Shown here in pieces: positions 17,878-27,278 of a stretch of 64,000 nucleotides of DNA (its first letter is position 1; every line of letters begins with the position of its first letter). The stretch is from Moorella sp. E308F (GTDB lineage Bacteria > Bacillota > DSM-521 > Neomoorellales > Neomoorellaceae), in NCBI RefSeq assembly GCF_006538365.1, contig NZ_BJKN01000002.1:756401-820400 (forward strand). Direction: 5' to 3'. Both the position numbers and the translations under genes were made by a program. The notes below the pieces were generated by a model. It was given only the letters and a program-made list of their open reading frames with translations, was not told the DNA's origin and ran no database searches.

Positions 17878-18966
17878 CTACCTGTGCCCTTGTGGAGCGC
17901 CCTTCTGCCAGCGGAGCATATCTACGAAGGCTTCCAGGCGAGTCTGCAGGCCGGCTTCGCCCGTCTGTTCATCCAGGTAAATAGTCATCACGGGTATGCC
18001 ATTAGCCTCCTGGACAGACGGCATCACGGAGTGGGCGACTATTTCCGGCATGCAGGTAAGGGGTGCCAGCTGAATGATGCCGTTGCAACCCTGCCGGGCA
18101 AAGGTAACTGTATCCCCTACCGATTCCCAGCCATGGCCGCCGACAAAGTGGTTGAGAAAGGGCGGGGCTGTTTTTTCCGGGTTGTGGCCGGGCAGGGGCA
18201 GGAGACCTTTAAACAGGTTATCATTAATCCAGCGGCTGAGGAAAAGCCCCCGGACCACTTCTACCCCCAGAGCCCCCAGGCGCCTTTCGATATTCAGGTT
18301 AACCAGGGGTTCGAGGACGGTATAGATTTCGCCAACAATACCCACCCGCAGCACCGGGCCGTTGGTATGCCGGGGTATTTTCGCCATTTCGCTTTTTACT
18401 TTTTTAACGATCCTTTTAATCTCCCCGCTGCTGCCGGCCGCGTCTAGCTCCCGCAAAGCGCGCTGGAAGACGGCATCGGCCTGACCGGGCTTTGCTTCCC
18501 TGGGCCGCAGTCGTTGCAATTCCTGTTCCAGGGAATCGACAGCGCAGGCCTTTTGCCAGGCCAGGATTACCCCGCGTACCCCCTCCTGCCAGGGCCTGCG
18601 GTTCAAGTATTTAACTTTATCCCAGACTTCAGAAAAATGAACATCCGGTGGTTCAAAGACCACCATCTCATAGTCGCAGCCGATGTCCCGGAGGATCTCC
18701 CGCTGCACCTGGGCGTAATACCCGATGCGGCAGGGCCCCACCCCGCCGGCCATGACGATGGTATCGGCGCCCAGTTCTTTTGCCTCCAGGAAATTACCTA
18801 GGTTGACCTTTAAGGGCAGGCAGGCCGATTCCGGCGCATGGCGCACGCCCAGTTCCATGGTGCGGCGGGTGCAGGGCGGTGGGACCACCACCTCCAGGCC
18901 GATGCCTTCCAGGGCTGCCTTCAAGACCAGCCAAAGGTGGCCCATATGGGGAAAAGTTACCTTCAT
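17878..18966 (-). CDS. 2-hydroxyacyl-CoA dehydratase-like (HgdB/BadD-type) protein
   Basis: A 362-aa protein of the family that carries [4Fe-4S] clusters and is activated by HgdC-type ATPases. Cluster-ligand cysteines are likely in ESACLPLKVNLGN, GGVGPCRIGYYAQ and APLTCMPEIVAHS. The ATG overlaps the stop of the next upstream homologue by 4 bp. Sequence cannot distinguish a true dehydratase or reductase from the widespread activase-related proteins of unknown substrate. Confidence 0.8.
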   Translation of the reverse strand: MKVTFPHMGHLWLVLKAALEGIGLEVVVPPPCTRRTMELGVRHAPESACLPLKVNLGNFLEAKELGADTIVMAGGVGPCRIGYYAQVQREILRDIGCDYEMVVFEPPDVHFSEVWDKVKYLNRRPWQEGVRGVILAWQKACAVDSLEQELQRLRPREAKPGQADAVFQRALRELDAAGSSGEIKRIVKKVKSEMAKIPRHTNGPVLRVGIVGEIYTVLEPLVNLNIERRLGALGVEVVRGLFLSRWINDNLFKGLLPLPGHNPEKTAPPFLNHFVGGHGWESVGDTVTFARQGCNGIIQLAPLTCMPEIVAHSVMPSVQEANGIPVMTIYLDEQTGEAGLQTRLEAFVDMLRWQKGAPQGHR

Positions 18967-19976
18967 GCGGTTCGCCTCCGGCAGAGCATATCCATGAAAG
19001 CCTCCAGCCTTGTATTGAGGCCGGCCTCGCCGGTATGCTCGTCTAAAGTCACCAACAAAAAGGGCTTGCCCCGGCGGCGAGCATAGCGTTCGGCCAGGTC
19101 GCCCACCAGGGAATCGGGACCGCAGCCAAAGGCCGTCAGGTGAATCAGGCCGGCAACGTTTTCCTGTTCCATCAGGTACAGGGCCGCCCCCATGATTTTC
19201 CGCCCCAGGGTCCAGTAGAGGCGTTTCGGTAGCTGCCGGCAGGCTGTTTCTACCTGGAGAGTGGTTAAATTTTCGGGTAAAATCACCTTTCCTCCTAACT
19301 TTTTCACCTTTCCGGGGATATCCATGCCAAGGTATTGGTCATAGAGAAGGTAACCGTGGCCAATAACCCCTATCTGCAAAGCGTCGCGGCTCTCTTTGCC
19401 CTGGCTGGAACCAGAACGGTAAACTCCTGAAGCCGGCTCTTCCTCTCTGCAGTCAGCTGCAGCCATACTATCTCCCTGCTGCCCGGCCAACCAGGCGTGG
19501 TAACGGGCCTCCGCTGCCGCTGTTGCCAGATCGACACGATATCCCTTCACCCCCAGTGACCTGGCCATTCCCTGCACAGCCGCAGCCAGGCCTTCCTCAG
19601 GCCGGCGGGCAAGATTGACCGTAGTATCGATAATGGGCGGGCAGGGCTTTAAGGCCGCCCGCAGCATGTCAGGCAGGCCCATGAGTTTGGGGCAGATAAA
19701 GCTCTTTTTTTCCACACTGACCAGCCGGGGTACAAAAAGGGCATCTACCCGAGAGGCCAGCCAGGCAGCGTGACCGTAATAGACCTTTACCGGCAGGCAG
19801 GCTTCGGCTACTGCCAGGCTTACCCCCAGGTCCATAATTTCCCTGCAAGTTGGTGGCGAAACTATCACTTCGGCTCCCAGGGCCTCAAAAAAGGTTTCCC
19901 ACCAGGGGCCGTAGTAATAATAAAAGAGGGCGCGCGGCACCCCCAAACGCCACTTTTTATTTTTCACGGTTATCAT
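18963..19976 (-). CDS. 2-hydroxyacyl-CoA dehydratase-like protein, second paralogue
   Basis: A 337-aa paralogue of the downstream gene, sharing the block AEACLPVKVYYGHAAWL, a C-terminal TAFGCGPDSLVGDL and the end EAGLNTRLEAFMDML. An insertion of low complexity lies near residues 180-200. Its start lies 20 bp inside the end of spoVAF, so it is translated from the spore-germination message or by coupling to it. Substrate unknown. Confidence 0.8.
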   Translation of the reverse strand: MITVKNKKWRLGVPRALFYYYYGPWWETFFEALGAEVIVSPPTCREIMDLGVSLAVAEACLPVKVYYGHAAWLASRVDALFVPRLVSVEKKSFICPKLMGLPDMLRAALKPCPPIIDTTVNLARRPEEGLAAAVQGMARSLGVKGYRVDLATAAAEARYHAWLAGQQGDSMAAADCREEEPASGVYRSGSSQGKESRDALQIGVIGHGYLLYDQYLGMDIPGKVKKLGGKVILPENLTTLQVETACRQLPKRLYWTLGRKIMGAALYLMEQENVAGLIHLTAFGCGPDSLVGDLAERYARRRGKPFLLVTLDEHTGEAGLNTRLEAFMDMLCRRRTA

Positions 19977-21516
19977 CCTCGTCTTTCATAAATTGCGACC
20001 AGATGCGTTTTTCCCGCTCTAAGGGCTTGCGGGCCGGTTCCGGGTAGGGTTGCCGGTCTATGTCAAGGGGGTGGAGAGCACGAGGACGTAATTTTTGTAA
20101 GGGAACCGGTGGCCGCACAAAAATATCTTTTAATGCACTGCCGTTAAAGGGTATCAGGGGCCAGAGATAGGGCAGGCCGAATGATTTGGTAGTAAGCAGC
20201 AATAAAAAGGCCCCAAGGGTCACGGCCACAAAACCGGGCAGGCGGAACAGCCCTACGCCGGCTAACAAGGCAATCCGTACCAGGGTATTGGCCATACCCA
20301 GTTCGTAGCTTGGCGTCGAAAAGATACCGACGGCGGCAATGGCCATATAAAGAATTACTTCCGGGTTAAAAAAACCTACCGCCACGGCAATATCGCCTAT
20401 CAACACAGCGGCTATTAATCCTAAAGCCGTGGCCAGGGCTGTAGGGGTATGAATGGCCGCCATGCGCATAAGGTCAATGCCCAGTTCGGCAAGGATAAAT
20501 TGCCATACCAGGGGGATAGCCCCTAATTTTTTAGGCCCGATCCATGACAGGCCAGGAGGTAGCAGTTCCGGCTTTAAGACAACGAGAAGCCACAGTGGTG
20601 GTAAAAATACGGATATAGCGACGCCTAAGAAGCGCACCGTGCGTAAAAAAGTACCAATCAGAGGGGCCTGGCGAAATTCTTCGGCGTGCTGGAGATGGTG
20701 GAAAAGGGTTGCCGGGAGGATCATGACGCTGGGAGAAGTATCCACCATCACCAGGACGTGCCCCTCCAGGAGATGGGCGGCGGCCACATCCGGCCGTTCG
20801 GTATAGCGTACCCGCGGGAAGGGATTCCAGAAACTTCCCGGGCCAATAAACTCCTCCAGGGATTTTTCCGCCATGGGCAATCCATCCATTTTAATTGCTT
20901 TAATTCTTTCTTTAATGGTATCCACCAGGCGCGGGTTGGCGATATCCTTGATATAAACTATGGCCACGTCAGTTTTTGAACGGCTGCCCACTTGCAGGAT
21001 TTCGGTTCGCAGTTTGGGGTCACGGATGCGGCGGCGCAAAAGGTTGGTATTAAATAAAAGGGTTTCAACAAAATTGTCGCGGGAACCGCGGACTACCCGT
21101 TCCAGGTCTGATTCCTCTGGATTGCGGGCGGGATACTTCCGCACATCTATCAAGATAACCTTATCAAAGCCGTCAACAATCATTACAACGCCGCCGCAGA
21201 GAATTTTATCGACAGCTTTATGCAGGTCATCCAGGGCTTCGACTTCAATGTAGCTTAGATACTGCTTATAAAGCTTAAAAAAAGCATCGGGGGCCAGGTC
21301 CTCCCGCTCCAGCCGGGAGAAAGAGATGAGGAGATAGGTCATAATATCATCTTTGACCAGACCGTCAATATAAAACAGTGTCGCTTTGCGGCCGGCAAAG
21401 GTAATATTGCGCCTGACGACGTCAAAGCTTTCGCCGACACCCAACTCCTTGCTAATCCAGTCGACGTTGACATCAGCTTTTTTATCAACTTTGACAATAT
21501 CCCCTGAGATGGTCAT
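19957..21516 (-). CDS. spoVAF: spore germination protein SpoVAF (GerA family)
   Basis: A 519-aa membrane protein of the GerA/SpoVAF family: a soluble N-terminal domain of about 250 residues followed by about five membrane segments, with the family block MVDTSPSVMILPATLFHHLQ. In Bacillus the protein modulates release of dipicolinic acid during germination. It is the last of the four spoVA genes here and overlaps the next gene by 20 bp. Confidence 0.93.
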   Translation of the reverse strand: MTISGDIVKVDKKADVNVDWISKELGVGESFDVVRRNITFAGRKATLFYIDGLVKDDIMTYLLISFSRLEREDLAPDAFFKLYKQYLSYIEVEALDDLHKAVDKILCGGVVMIVDGFDKVILIDVRKYPARNPEESDLERVVRGSRDNFVETLLFNTNLLRRRIRDPKLRTEILQVGSRSKTDVAIVYIKDIANPRLVDTIKERIKAIKMDGLPMAEKSLEEFIGPGSFWNPFPRVRYTERPDVAAAHLLEGHVLVMVDTSPSVMILPATLFHHLQHAEEFRQAPLIGTFLRTVRFLGVAISVFLPPLWLLVVLKPELLPPGLSWIGPKKLGAIPLVWQFILAELGIDLMRMAAIHTPTALATALGLIAAVLIGDIAVAVGFFNPEVILYMAIAAVGIFSTPSYELGMANTLVRIALLAGVGLFRLPGFVAVTLGAFLLLLTTKSFGLPYLWPLIPFNGSALKDIFVRPPVPLQKLRPRALHPLDIDRQPYPEPARKPLEREKRIWSQFMKDEDDNREK

Positions 21517-21537
21517 TTGTTTGTGTTTTCACCCCTT

Positions 21538-21894
21538 CTAGCCCCGGGGATTAAATAAAACGGCCATCGTAAAACCAAAAATTACTGCTGCCGCAATACC
21601 TGCAGCCCCGGCGGTGATACCACCGCTGAAGGCGCCCAGGAGCCCTTTAGCCTGGACGGCTTCGAGGGTACCCTGGGCCAGGTTATGGCCAAAACCGCTG
21701 ATGGGGATAGTAGCTCCCGCCCCACCGATTTTCACCAGGGGGCCATAGAGGCCCAGGGCGCTTAAAATAGCCCCACCCGTAACAAAACCTACCAGGATAT
21801 GGGCCGGTGTTACCTTGTATGGCGTCAGATCCATAATGAGCTGCCCCACCAGGCAGATGAGGCCGCCAATAAGAAAGGCCATCACGATACTCAA
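21538..21894 (-). CDS. spoVAE: stage V sporulation protein AE (SpoVAEb)
   Basis: A 118-aa membrane protein, part of the SpoVA channel for calcium dipicolinate in the inner spore membrane. It has four hydrophobic segments and the family stretch YKVTPAHILVGFVTGGAIL. Start TTG at 21894 with AGGAGG 9-10 nt upstream. No SpoVAEa-type gene accompanies it. Confidence 0.93.
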   Translation of the reverse strand: MSIVMAFLIGGLICLVGQLIMDLTPYKVTPAHILVGFVTGGAILSALGLYGPLVKIGGAGATIPISGFGHNLAQGTLEAVQAKGLLGAFSGGITAGAAGIAAAVIFGFTMAVLFNPRG

Positions 21895-21965
21895 CTAGTT
21901 ATACCTCCTGTAGGCTTTAGCATAATCTTGCCCAAATCCCTCCGGCTTTTTTACTCATTTTCTGC

Positions 21966-22982
21966 CTATAATTTTTCTATCACCACGCCGTGGCCGATGC
22001 CGGGGATGGATTCCCCCTGCTGGGTTGCCGTTGTGCTCAACAGAGCCCCGGTACCGACCCCCAGGATGCGCTTATAGCGGCCTTCATTTAGTTTACCCAT
22101 TAAATGGCCGGCAAAAACCACCGCCGAGCAGGCACAGCCGCTGCCGCCGGCATGGGTATCCTGGCGTTCGTGATCATAAATTAGGATGCCGCAGTCGCTG
22201 TAGTTCTTGGAGACATCGTACTTTTGCTCGCCCAGGAGTTTTGTAGCAATATCATGCCCGACCCGGCCCAGGTCACCGGTAATAATCAGGTCATAATCAA
22301 CAGGGCCACGGCCGGTATCCTGGAAGTGGCGGACAATGGTATCGACGGCCGCCGGAGCCATGGCTGAACCCATATCATTGGGGTCCTTGATCCCCACATC
22401 CAGTACCCGGCCGATGGTGGCATGGGTGACGCGGGGCCCGTTGCCCGCCGGCGCCATTAAAACGGCTCCGGCCCCGGTTACCGTCCACTGGGCCGTCGGC
22501 GGTCGCTGCACGCCCTGCTCGGTAGGAAAGCGGTACTGGCGTTCCGCCGTATCATAGTGGCTGCTGCAGGCCGCCACTACGTGGTGGGCAAAACCGCCGT
22601 CAATGAGCATGGCTGCCAGGGCCATCCCCTCATACATTGTGGAGCAGGCCCCGTACAGGCCCAGGAAGGGTATCCCCAGGCTCCGGGCGGCATAGTTGGC
22701 GGAAATGGTCTGGTTTAACAGATCTCCGGCCAGGAGGAAATCGATATCCTGGGGTTTAAGCTGAGCCTTGGCGATTACCATTTTGACGGCTTCTTCCAGC
22801 ATTTTGCGCTCGGCCTTTTCCCACGTTTCCTCACCAAAGTAGCTGTCGTCAATAACCATGTCAAAGGTGTTGCCCAGGGGTCCCTCCCCTTCCTTGGGAC
22901 CAACAACTGTTGCCGTAGCAACAATGACCGGCGGGTTGGCAAACTGGATGGTATGTTGCCCTACTCTTTTGGGTGCGCTCAA
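21966..22982 (-). CDS. spoVAD: stage V sporulation protein AD
   Basis: A 338-aa thiolase-fold protein that binds dipicolinic acid in Bacillus and is essential for its uptake into the forespore. It has LGLYGACSTMYEGMALAAML, with the cysteine equivalent to the thiolase site, and GGSGCACSAVVFAGHL. Start TTG 22982. It lies between spoVAC and spoVAE in the usual order. Confidence 0.95.
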   Translation of the reverse strand: MSAPKRVGQHTIQFANPPVIVATATVVGPKEGEGPLGNTFDMVIDDSYFGEETWEKAERKMLEEAVKMVIAKAQLKPQDIDFLLAGDLLNQTISANYAARSLGIPFLGLYGACSTMYEGMALAAMLIDGGFAHHVVAACSSHYDTAERQYRFPTEQGVQRPPTAQWTVTGAGAVLMAPAGNGPRVTHATIGRVLDVGIKDPNDMGSAMAPAAVDTIVRHFQDTGRGPVDYDLIITGDLGRVGHDIATKLLGEQKYDVSKNYSDCGILIYDHERQDTHAGGSGCACSAVVFAGHLMGKLNEGRYKRILGVGTGALLSTTATQQGESIPGIGHGVVIEKL

Positions 22983-22994
22983 GGGTCGTCACTC

Positions 22995-23507
22995 CTACTT
23001 CAGGAAATAAGCAATAAGGCCTATTAAGACGGAAACTATAAAACCGTATACAAGTACCGGCCCGGCAATGTTAAACATCCTCGCCGCCACGCCAAAGACG
23101 AAACCCTCCCGTTTATACTCCATGGCCGGTGCCACGATGGAGTTGGCAAACCCGGTAATGGGGATAATAGAACCGGCACCGGCGACTTTGCCAATTTCAT
23201 CGTATACCCCCAGGCCGGTCAGGAAGGCCCCCAGGAAAACCATAACTATTACTGTTGCCGAAGCAGCATCCCTGGGGTTTAAACCGGCAGAAGCAAAAAT
23301 AAGGGTAATGATCTGGGCCAGGGCCGAGATGATCCCCCCGACCCAGAAGGCATTGAGGGCGTTAACAAGAACCCTGGGCCTGGGTTTAACGCTGTCGGCC
23401 AGGCGCTGGTAGGCCTGCTGGTCGTAGGTCTGTTTTTGCTGCTTTACCTGTTCCGCCAGGGTCAGGGGCTTCTTGGGCGGCCCCGGCTGTTTGGTACTGT
23501 CAGCCAT
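22995..23507 (-). CDS. spoVAC: stage V sporulation protein AC
   Basis: The membrane channel component (mechanosensitive in Bacillus) of the SpoVA complex, about 170 aa with a charged, proline-rich N terminus and four hydrophobic segments. ATG 23507 is preferred over the GTG at 23516 because GAGGTGAGGG precedes it. It is the first gene of spoVAC-AD-AE-AF; spoVAA and spoVAB are absent. Confidence 0.93.
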   Translation of the reverse strand: MADSTKQPGPPKKPLTLAEQVKQQKQTYDQQAYQRLADSVKPRPRVLVNALNAFWVGGIISALAQIITLIFASAGLNPRDAASATVIVMVFLGAFLTGLGVYDEIGKVAGAGSIIPITGFANSIVAPAMEYKREGFVFGVAARMFNIAGPVLVYGFIVSVLIGLIAYFLK

Positions 23508-23539
23508 TACCCTCACCTCGGATTTTTATCGCTCGGCTA

Positions 23540-23570
23540 TATTATCAACCGCTGGGAGCACTGTTTATAC
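23540..23570 (-). promoter_or_regulatory. candidate sigma-G promoter for spoVAC
   Basis: Reading the minus strand, GTATA (23570-23566) fits the sigma-G -35 pattern GHATR, and GATAATA (23546-23540) matches the -10 CATNHTA at six of seven bases. Spacing is 19 bp, one or two longer than usual. The spoVA operon is a sigma-G target in Bacillus, which supports the call. Confidence 0.4.
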
Positions 23571-23574
23571 GTAA

Positions 23575-23613
23575 AAAGTCAACCGCTGGCTAATTATGCC
23601 AGTAGTTGACTTT
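23575..23613. promoter_or_regulatory. inverted repeat between spoVAC and GH15
   Basis: Near-perfect palindrome: AAAGTCAAC..GCTGGC and GCCAG..GTTGACTTT around a 7-nt centre. It lies between two divergent genes, so it cannot be a terminator of either. An operator for a dimeric regulator or a 5' UTR hairpin of the GH15 gene are the options. Confidence 0.5.
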
Positions 23614-23645
23614 ACTCAAATACTTACATAAAATTTTTACTAAGA

Positions 23646-25466
23646 TTGGCGAGGGAGTTGAGACATCTTTTGAAACATCGGCCATATTACGGGTTTATCG
23701 GCAATGGTGAAACAGCCGCCCTTATTGCTCCTGACTTTTCCATTGCCTGGCTGTGCGTGCCACGTTTTGACAGTTTTCCCCTTTTCGCTGCCGCCCTGTG
23801 CCCGGAAAGTGGCGGTAGCCTGCGCCTAAACATTGAACCCAAAATAACGCCTGTAAGCCAGCGCTACCTACCGGAAAGCAATGTTCTGGAAACTATTGGT
23901 AAAGGCCATGGCCTGCAGGTTACTGTTCTGGACTTTATGCCATGGGGCTACCACCATTTGAGTCGCCTAATTATTCTAGAAAATACCGGCACAGTAACTT
24001 TAAAGCCCAGGGTAGATTGGGTGGCCCGGCCCATTGTTACCAGTGTCCATACTTTTAAAGTCCGGTTCCAGGGATCTTTTCAATTTATCTCCGGTCCCGA
24101 AGGCGCAGCCTGCATTGGCATGGCCGGTTCACCGGGACCTACTTCCACCCTGACTTTAAAACCGGGTGAAAAGCATCGTTTCTGGCTGGTTCTGGCTTAC
24201 GGCTCCAGTTTAACCCTGGCCCGCCAGCACTGGACGGCGGGCTTCTACAGCTCCCTGGAAGAAAATCTCACCTGGTGGCGCCAGTGGCTGAGGAAAGCCC
24301 GGCGGCCCCATACTACTAACCCGGAAGTTATGGAAGCATACTACCGCAGCTTGATGGTTTTAAAACTCCTAACCTACGAGCGTACCGGCGCCATTATTGC
24401 GGCCCCGACCACCTCTTTTCCCGCCGTACCCGGCGGCAACGACAACTGGGACTACCGCTATTGCTGGCTGCGAGACGGGTATTTCACCGCCCTGGCCTTT
24501 GATGCCGCCGGCTATCATGAGGAAGCACGCAATTTCTATGAATTCGCCCTTTCTTTACAACAGCCCGACGGAGGCTGGTATATGCCCCTGGTACCTGTGG
24601 AAGGAAGGGGTGGTACCGAATACATCGCCGCAGACCTAGCCGGCCCCAATGGGGAAAAACCTATTCGCTTCGGCAACGCTGCCATGCACCAGATTCAGCT
24701 GGATAATGCCGGTAACGTCCTGGACGGCCTGTGGAACCACTATCTGGCCACCCGGGACCGGGAATATATCCGCTCCCGCTGGGATGCCATCCGCCGGGCG
24801 GCCATCTGGCTGGAAAATTACTGGGACCAGCCGGAAAACGGCATCTGGGAAATCCGCGAACGCAAGGATCACTGGTTATATGGTAAAATCCTCTGCTATG
24901 CTGGTTTAACAGCCGCCTCCCATTTATCTATCGAAATGGGGCGGTTGCAGTGGGCCGGCCGGTGGCACCGGGCGGCAAGTCGCGTCCGCCGCCAGCTCCT
25001 TATCCACGGCTGGTCGGCAGAGCGCCAAGCCTACCTGCAGCATTACGGTCCTGACGCTCCCCTGGATATATCCGTGCTGGCCTTGGAATTTTATGGTTTA
25101 CTGGCAGCCAACCACCCCCGTTTACAGAAGACGGTAGCCGCCATGGAAAAGCTTGCGCCTGTTGCCAGGGGCGAGTCTTCAGGCCGGGGCGGGCTTAATA
25201 TGTGGGGCGGGATCGCCCGTTTTGAACACGCGGCTATTCCTTTTTACCTGCCCACCCTGTGGCTGGGGCGCTATTACCTCCACGCCGGCAACTACGAGCG
25301 GGCGCATGAACTATTACAGGTCTGCCTGGATAATGCTACTGACCTTTACCTGATGGCCGAACACTTCGACCCCCGGACCGGCGAGCAGTGGGGCAATTTT
25401 CCCCAGGGTTTCAGCCACCAGGAAATAGTCCGGTTCTTGCTTGACTACGCCTACCGGGAGGAATAA
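23646..25466 (+). CDS. glycoside hydrolase family 15 protein (glucoamylase or trehalase)
   Basis: A 606-aa enzyme with the N-terminal trehalase-like domain (YGFIGNGETAALIAPD) and the (alpha/alpha)6 barrel with WDYRYCWLRDGYFTALAFD and EHFDPRTGEQWGNFPQGFS, which hold the catalytic residues of GH15. No signal peptide, so it acts on internal substrate. The window also has otsAB and a debranching enzyme, so trehalose or a glycogen-type glucan are both plausible. The true start may be TTG 23670 (MKHRPYYGFIGNG), since GAGGGAG at 23651-23657 suits it better. Confidence 0.88.
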   Translation: MARELRHLLKHRPYYGFIGNGETAALIAPDFSIAWLCVPRFDSFPLFAAALCPESGGSLRLNIEPKITPVSQRYLPESNVLETIGKGHGLQVTVLDFMPWGYHHLSRLIILENTGTVTLKPRVDWVARPIVTSVHTFKVRFQGSFQFISGPEGAACIGMAGSPGPTSTLTLKPGEKHRFWLVLAYGSSLTLARQHWTAGFYSSLEENLTWWRQWLRKARRPHTTNPEVMEAYYRSLMVLKLLTYERTGAIIAAPTTSFPAVPGGNDNWDYRYCWLRDGYFTALAFDAAGYHEEARNFYEFALSLQQPDGGWYMPLVPVEGRGGTEYIAADLAGPNGEKPIRFGNAAMHQIQLDNAGNVLDGLWNHYLATRDREYIRSRWDAIRRAAIWLENYWDQPENGIWEIRERKDHWLYGKILCYAGLTAASHLSIEMGRLQWAGRWHRAASRVRRQLLIHGWSAERQAYLQHYGPDAPLDISVLALEFYGLLAANHPRLQKTVAAMEKLAPVARGESSGRGGLNMWGGIARFEHAAIPFYLPTLWLGRYYLHAGNYERAHELLQVCLDNATDLYLMAEHFDPRTGEQWGNFPQGFSHQEIVRFLLDYAYREE

Positions 25467-25470
25467 CAAA

Positions 25471-25494
25471 GGGCTCCGGGTATATCCGGAGCCC
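25471..25494. terminator. bidirectional terminator between GH15 and UPF0210
   Basis: Perfect 9-bp stem GGGCTCCGG/CCGGAGCCC with a 6-nt loop, 5 bp past the GH15 stop. The plus strand continues AACAGCATTTTTT and the minus strand TTTGTTATT, so it probably serves both convergent genes. Confidence 0.75.
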
Positions 25495-25538
25495 AACAGC
25501 ATTTTTTCCTTCTAACTTACCTGGGCGGCCGTCTCCCT

Positions 25539-26912
25539 CTAATTCCCCAGGGCCTGGACGGGAGCGGGGATACGGCCGCCGCGCCGGATCATGGCCGCTG
25601 GGCTGAAGTTGTTGACGCGCATTACCGGCGCACGTCCCAGGAGGCCGCCAAATTCTACCATATCCCCGGGCTTTTTCCCCGGTACAGGTATGACCCGGAC
25701 GGCCGTGGTTTTATTGTTAATCATGCCGATTGCCGCTTCATCGGCAATGATGGCAGCAATAACTTCCGCCGGCGTATCACCCGGGACGGCGAACATATCC
25801 AATCCCACCGAGCAAACGGCGGTCATGGCTTCAAGTTTTTCAAGGCTTAAAGCGCCGCTCTCCACCGCCCGGATCATGCCGTTATCTTCACTCACCGGGA
25901 TAAAGGCGCCGCTTAAGCCCCCGACGTAGGAAGAAGCCATGGCCCCCCCTTTTTTGACCGCGTCATTGAGTAAAGCCAGGGCGGCCGTGGTGCCGTGGGC
26001 GCCACAACGTTCCAGTCCGATGGCTTCCAGAATTTCCGCCACGCTGTCCCCCAGGGCATTGGTAGGAGCCAGGGAAAGGTCGACAATGCCGAAGGGCACT
26101 CCCAGGCGGGCCGAAACCTCCCGGCCCACCAGTTCTCCCATGCGGGTCACTTTAAAGGCTGTATTTTTAATAATTGTTGCGAGCTTACCCAGGTCGGCCT
26201 CCGGGTGCTGGCGTACTGCCGCCAGGACAACCCCCGGACCGCTGATGCCGACATTCAATACGCACTCTGGCTCACCAGGGCCGTGGAAGGCCCCGGCCAT
26301 AAAGGGATTGTCTTCGGGGGCGTTGCAAAAAGTTACCAGTTTGGCGCACCCGATCCCACCCCTATCAGCCGTAAGCTGCGCCGTCTCTTTAATCAATTGG
26401 CCCAACTCGGCGATGGCGTCCATATTCATCCCGGCCCTGGTGGTGGCCACATTGATGGAGGCGCAAACGCGCTCCGTGGTGGCCAGGGCTTCCGGTAGAG
26501 AATTAAAGATGGCCCGGTCACCTTTAGTAAAGCCTTTATGTACCAGGGCAGTAAAGCCGCCGATGAAGTTCACGCCTACCGCTTCTGCCGCCCGGTCCAG
26601 GGTCCGAGCCAGAGGGGTGAGGTCGCTTTCTCCCGAAGGTTCACCCACCTGGGCTATGGGGGTTACGGCTATACGCTTATTAACAATGGGGATGCCATAA
26701 GCAGTCGCCACTTCTTCGCCAACAGCAACAAGTTTATCTGCCAGGCGGGTTATTTTATCGTATACGCGGCGGCAGGTTTCCTTAAGACTTCCGGTGGCAC
26801 AATCACGCAGGCTGATACCCAGGGTAATGGTCCTGATATCCAGGTTTTCTACCTGGACCATGCGGATGGTTTCTAAAATTTCTTCCGGGGTAAATGAAAA
26901 TAGAGTCGGCAT
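25539..26912 (-). CDS. UPF0210 / DUF711 family protein (PFL-like fold)
   Basis: About 457 aa, beginning [20 protein letters not shown], the usual N terminus of this family. It is structurally related to pyruvate formate-lyase but without radical chemistry evidence. ATG 26912 is chosen over the open frame to 26972 because GGAGGAAAAC sits just upstream and the conserved domain starts there. It almost always neighbours an ACT-domain gene, as here. Function unknown. Confidence 0.88.
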   Translation of the reverse strand: MPTLFSFTPEEILETIRMVQVENLDIRTITLGISLRDCATGSLKETCRRVYDKITRLADKLVAVGEEVATAYGIPIVNKRIAVTPIAQVGEPSGESDLTPLARTLDRAAEAVGVNFIGGFTALVHKGFTKGDRAIFNSLPEALATTERVCASINVATTRAGMNMDAIAELGQLIKETAQLTADRGGIGCAKLVTFCNAPEDNPFMAGAFHGPGEPECVLNVGISGPGVVLAAVRQHPEADLGKLATIIKNTAFKVTRMGELVGREVSARLGVPFGIVDLSLAPTNALGDSVAEILEAIGLERCGAHGTTAALALLNDAVKKGGAMASSYVGGLSGAFIPVSEDNGMIRAVESGALSLEKLEAMTAVCSVGLDMFAVPGDTPAEVIAAIIADEAAIGMINNKTTAVRVIPVPGKKPGDMVEFGGLLGRAPVMRVNNFSPAAMIRRGGRIPAPVQALGN

Positions 26913-26993
26913 TGTTTTCCTCCATCTTTGAATGGGAGAAGGCTTATCATTTAGTTGCGGGCTTACCATCATTTAACCTCATGGGGGCTGCGG

Positions 26994-27278
26994 TTAGATG
27001 CGGTGCATAAATTTGAAGACTTCCGCCTGCTGCATTGTCACCTGGACACCCAGTTCCTCGCCCCTGGCTTTGAGTTGTGTTTGCAGGTCAAAAAAATCAA
27101 GATTACTATCTTTCAGGTCTACAACCATGATCATGGTAAAAAATTCCTGCAAAATGGTCTGGCTGATATCGAGGATATTCACATTGGCCGCCGCCAGGAC
27201 GGCGGTTATACCCGCTAAAATTCCCACCCTGTCCTGGCCTAAAACTGTGATGATGGCCCGGCCGTCGGCAACTGTCAT
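26994..27278 (-). CDS. ACT domain protein (UPF0237)
   Basis: A 94-aa single ACT domain starting with IITVLGQDRVGILAGITAVL, the glycine-containing ligand-binding turn of the fold. Stand-alone ACT proteins sense amino acids or related small molecules. Its partner UPF0210 lies 81 bp downstream, a conserved pair. Its ATG overlaps the stop of the TorD-like gene by 4 bp. Confidence 0.92.
   Translation of the reverse strand: MTVADGRAIITVLGQDRVGILAGITAVLAAANVNILDISQTILQEFFTMIMVVDLKDSNLDFFDLQTQLKARGEELGVQVTMQQAEVFKFMHRI

Noticed and set aside
25939..26700. 253-codon plus-strand frame antisense to UPF0210
   Set aside because: Ser/Ala/Arg-rich antisense shadow of a conserved gene.
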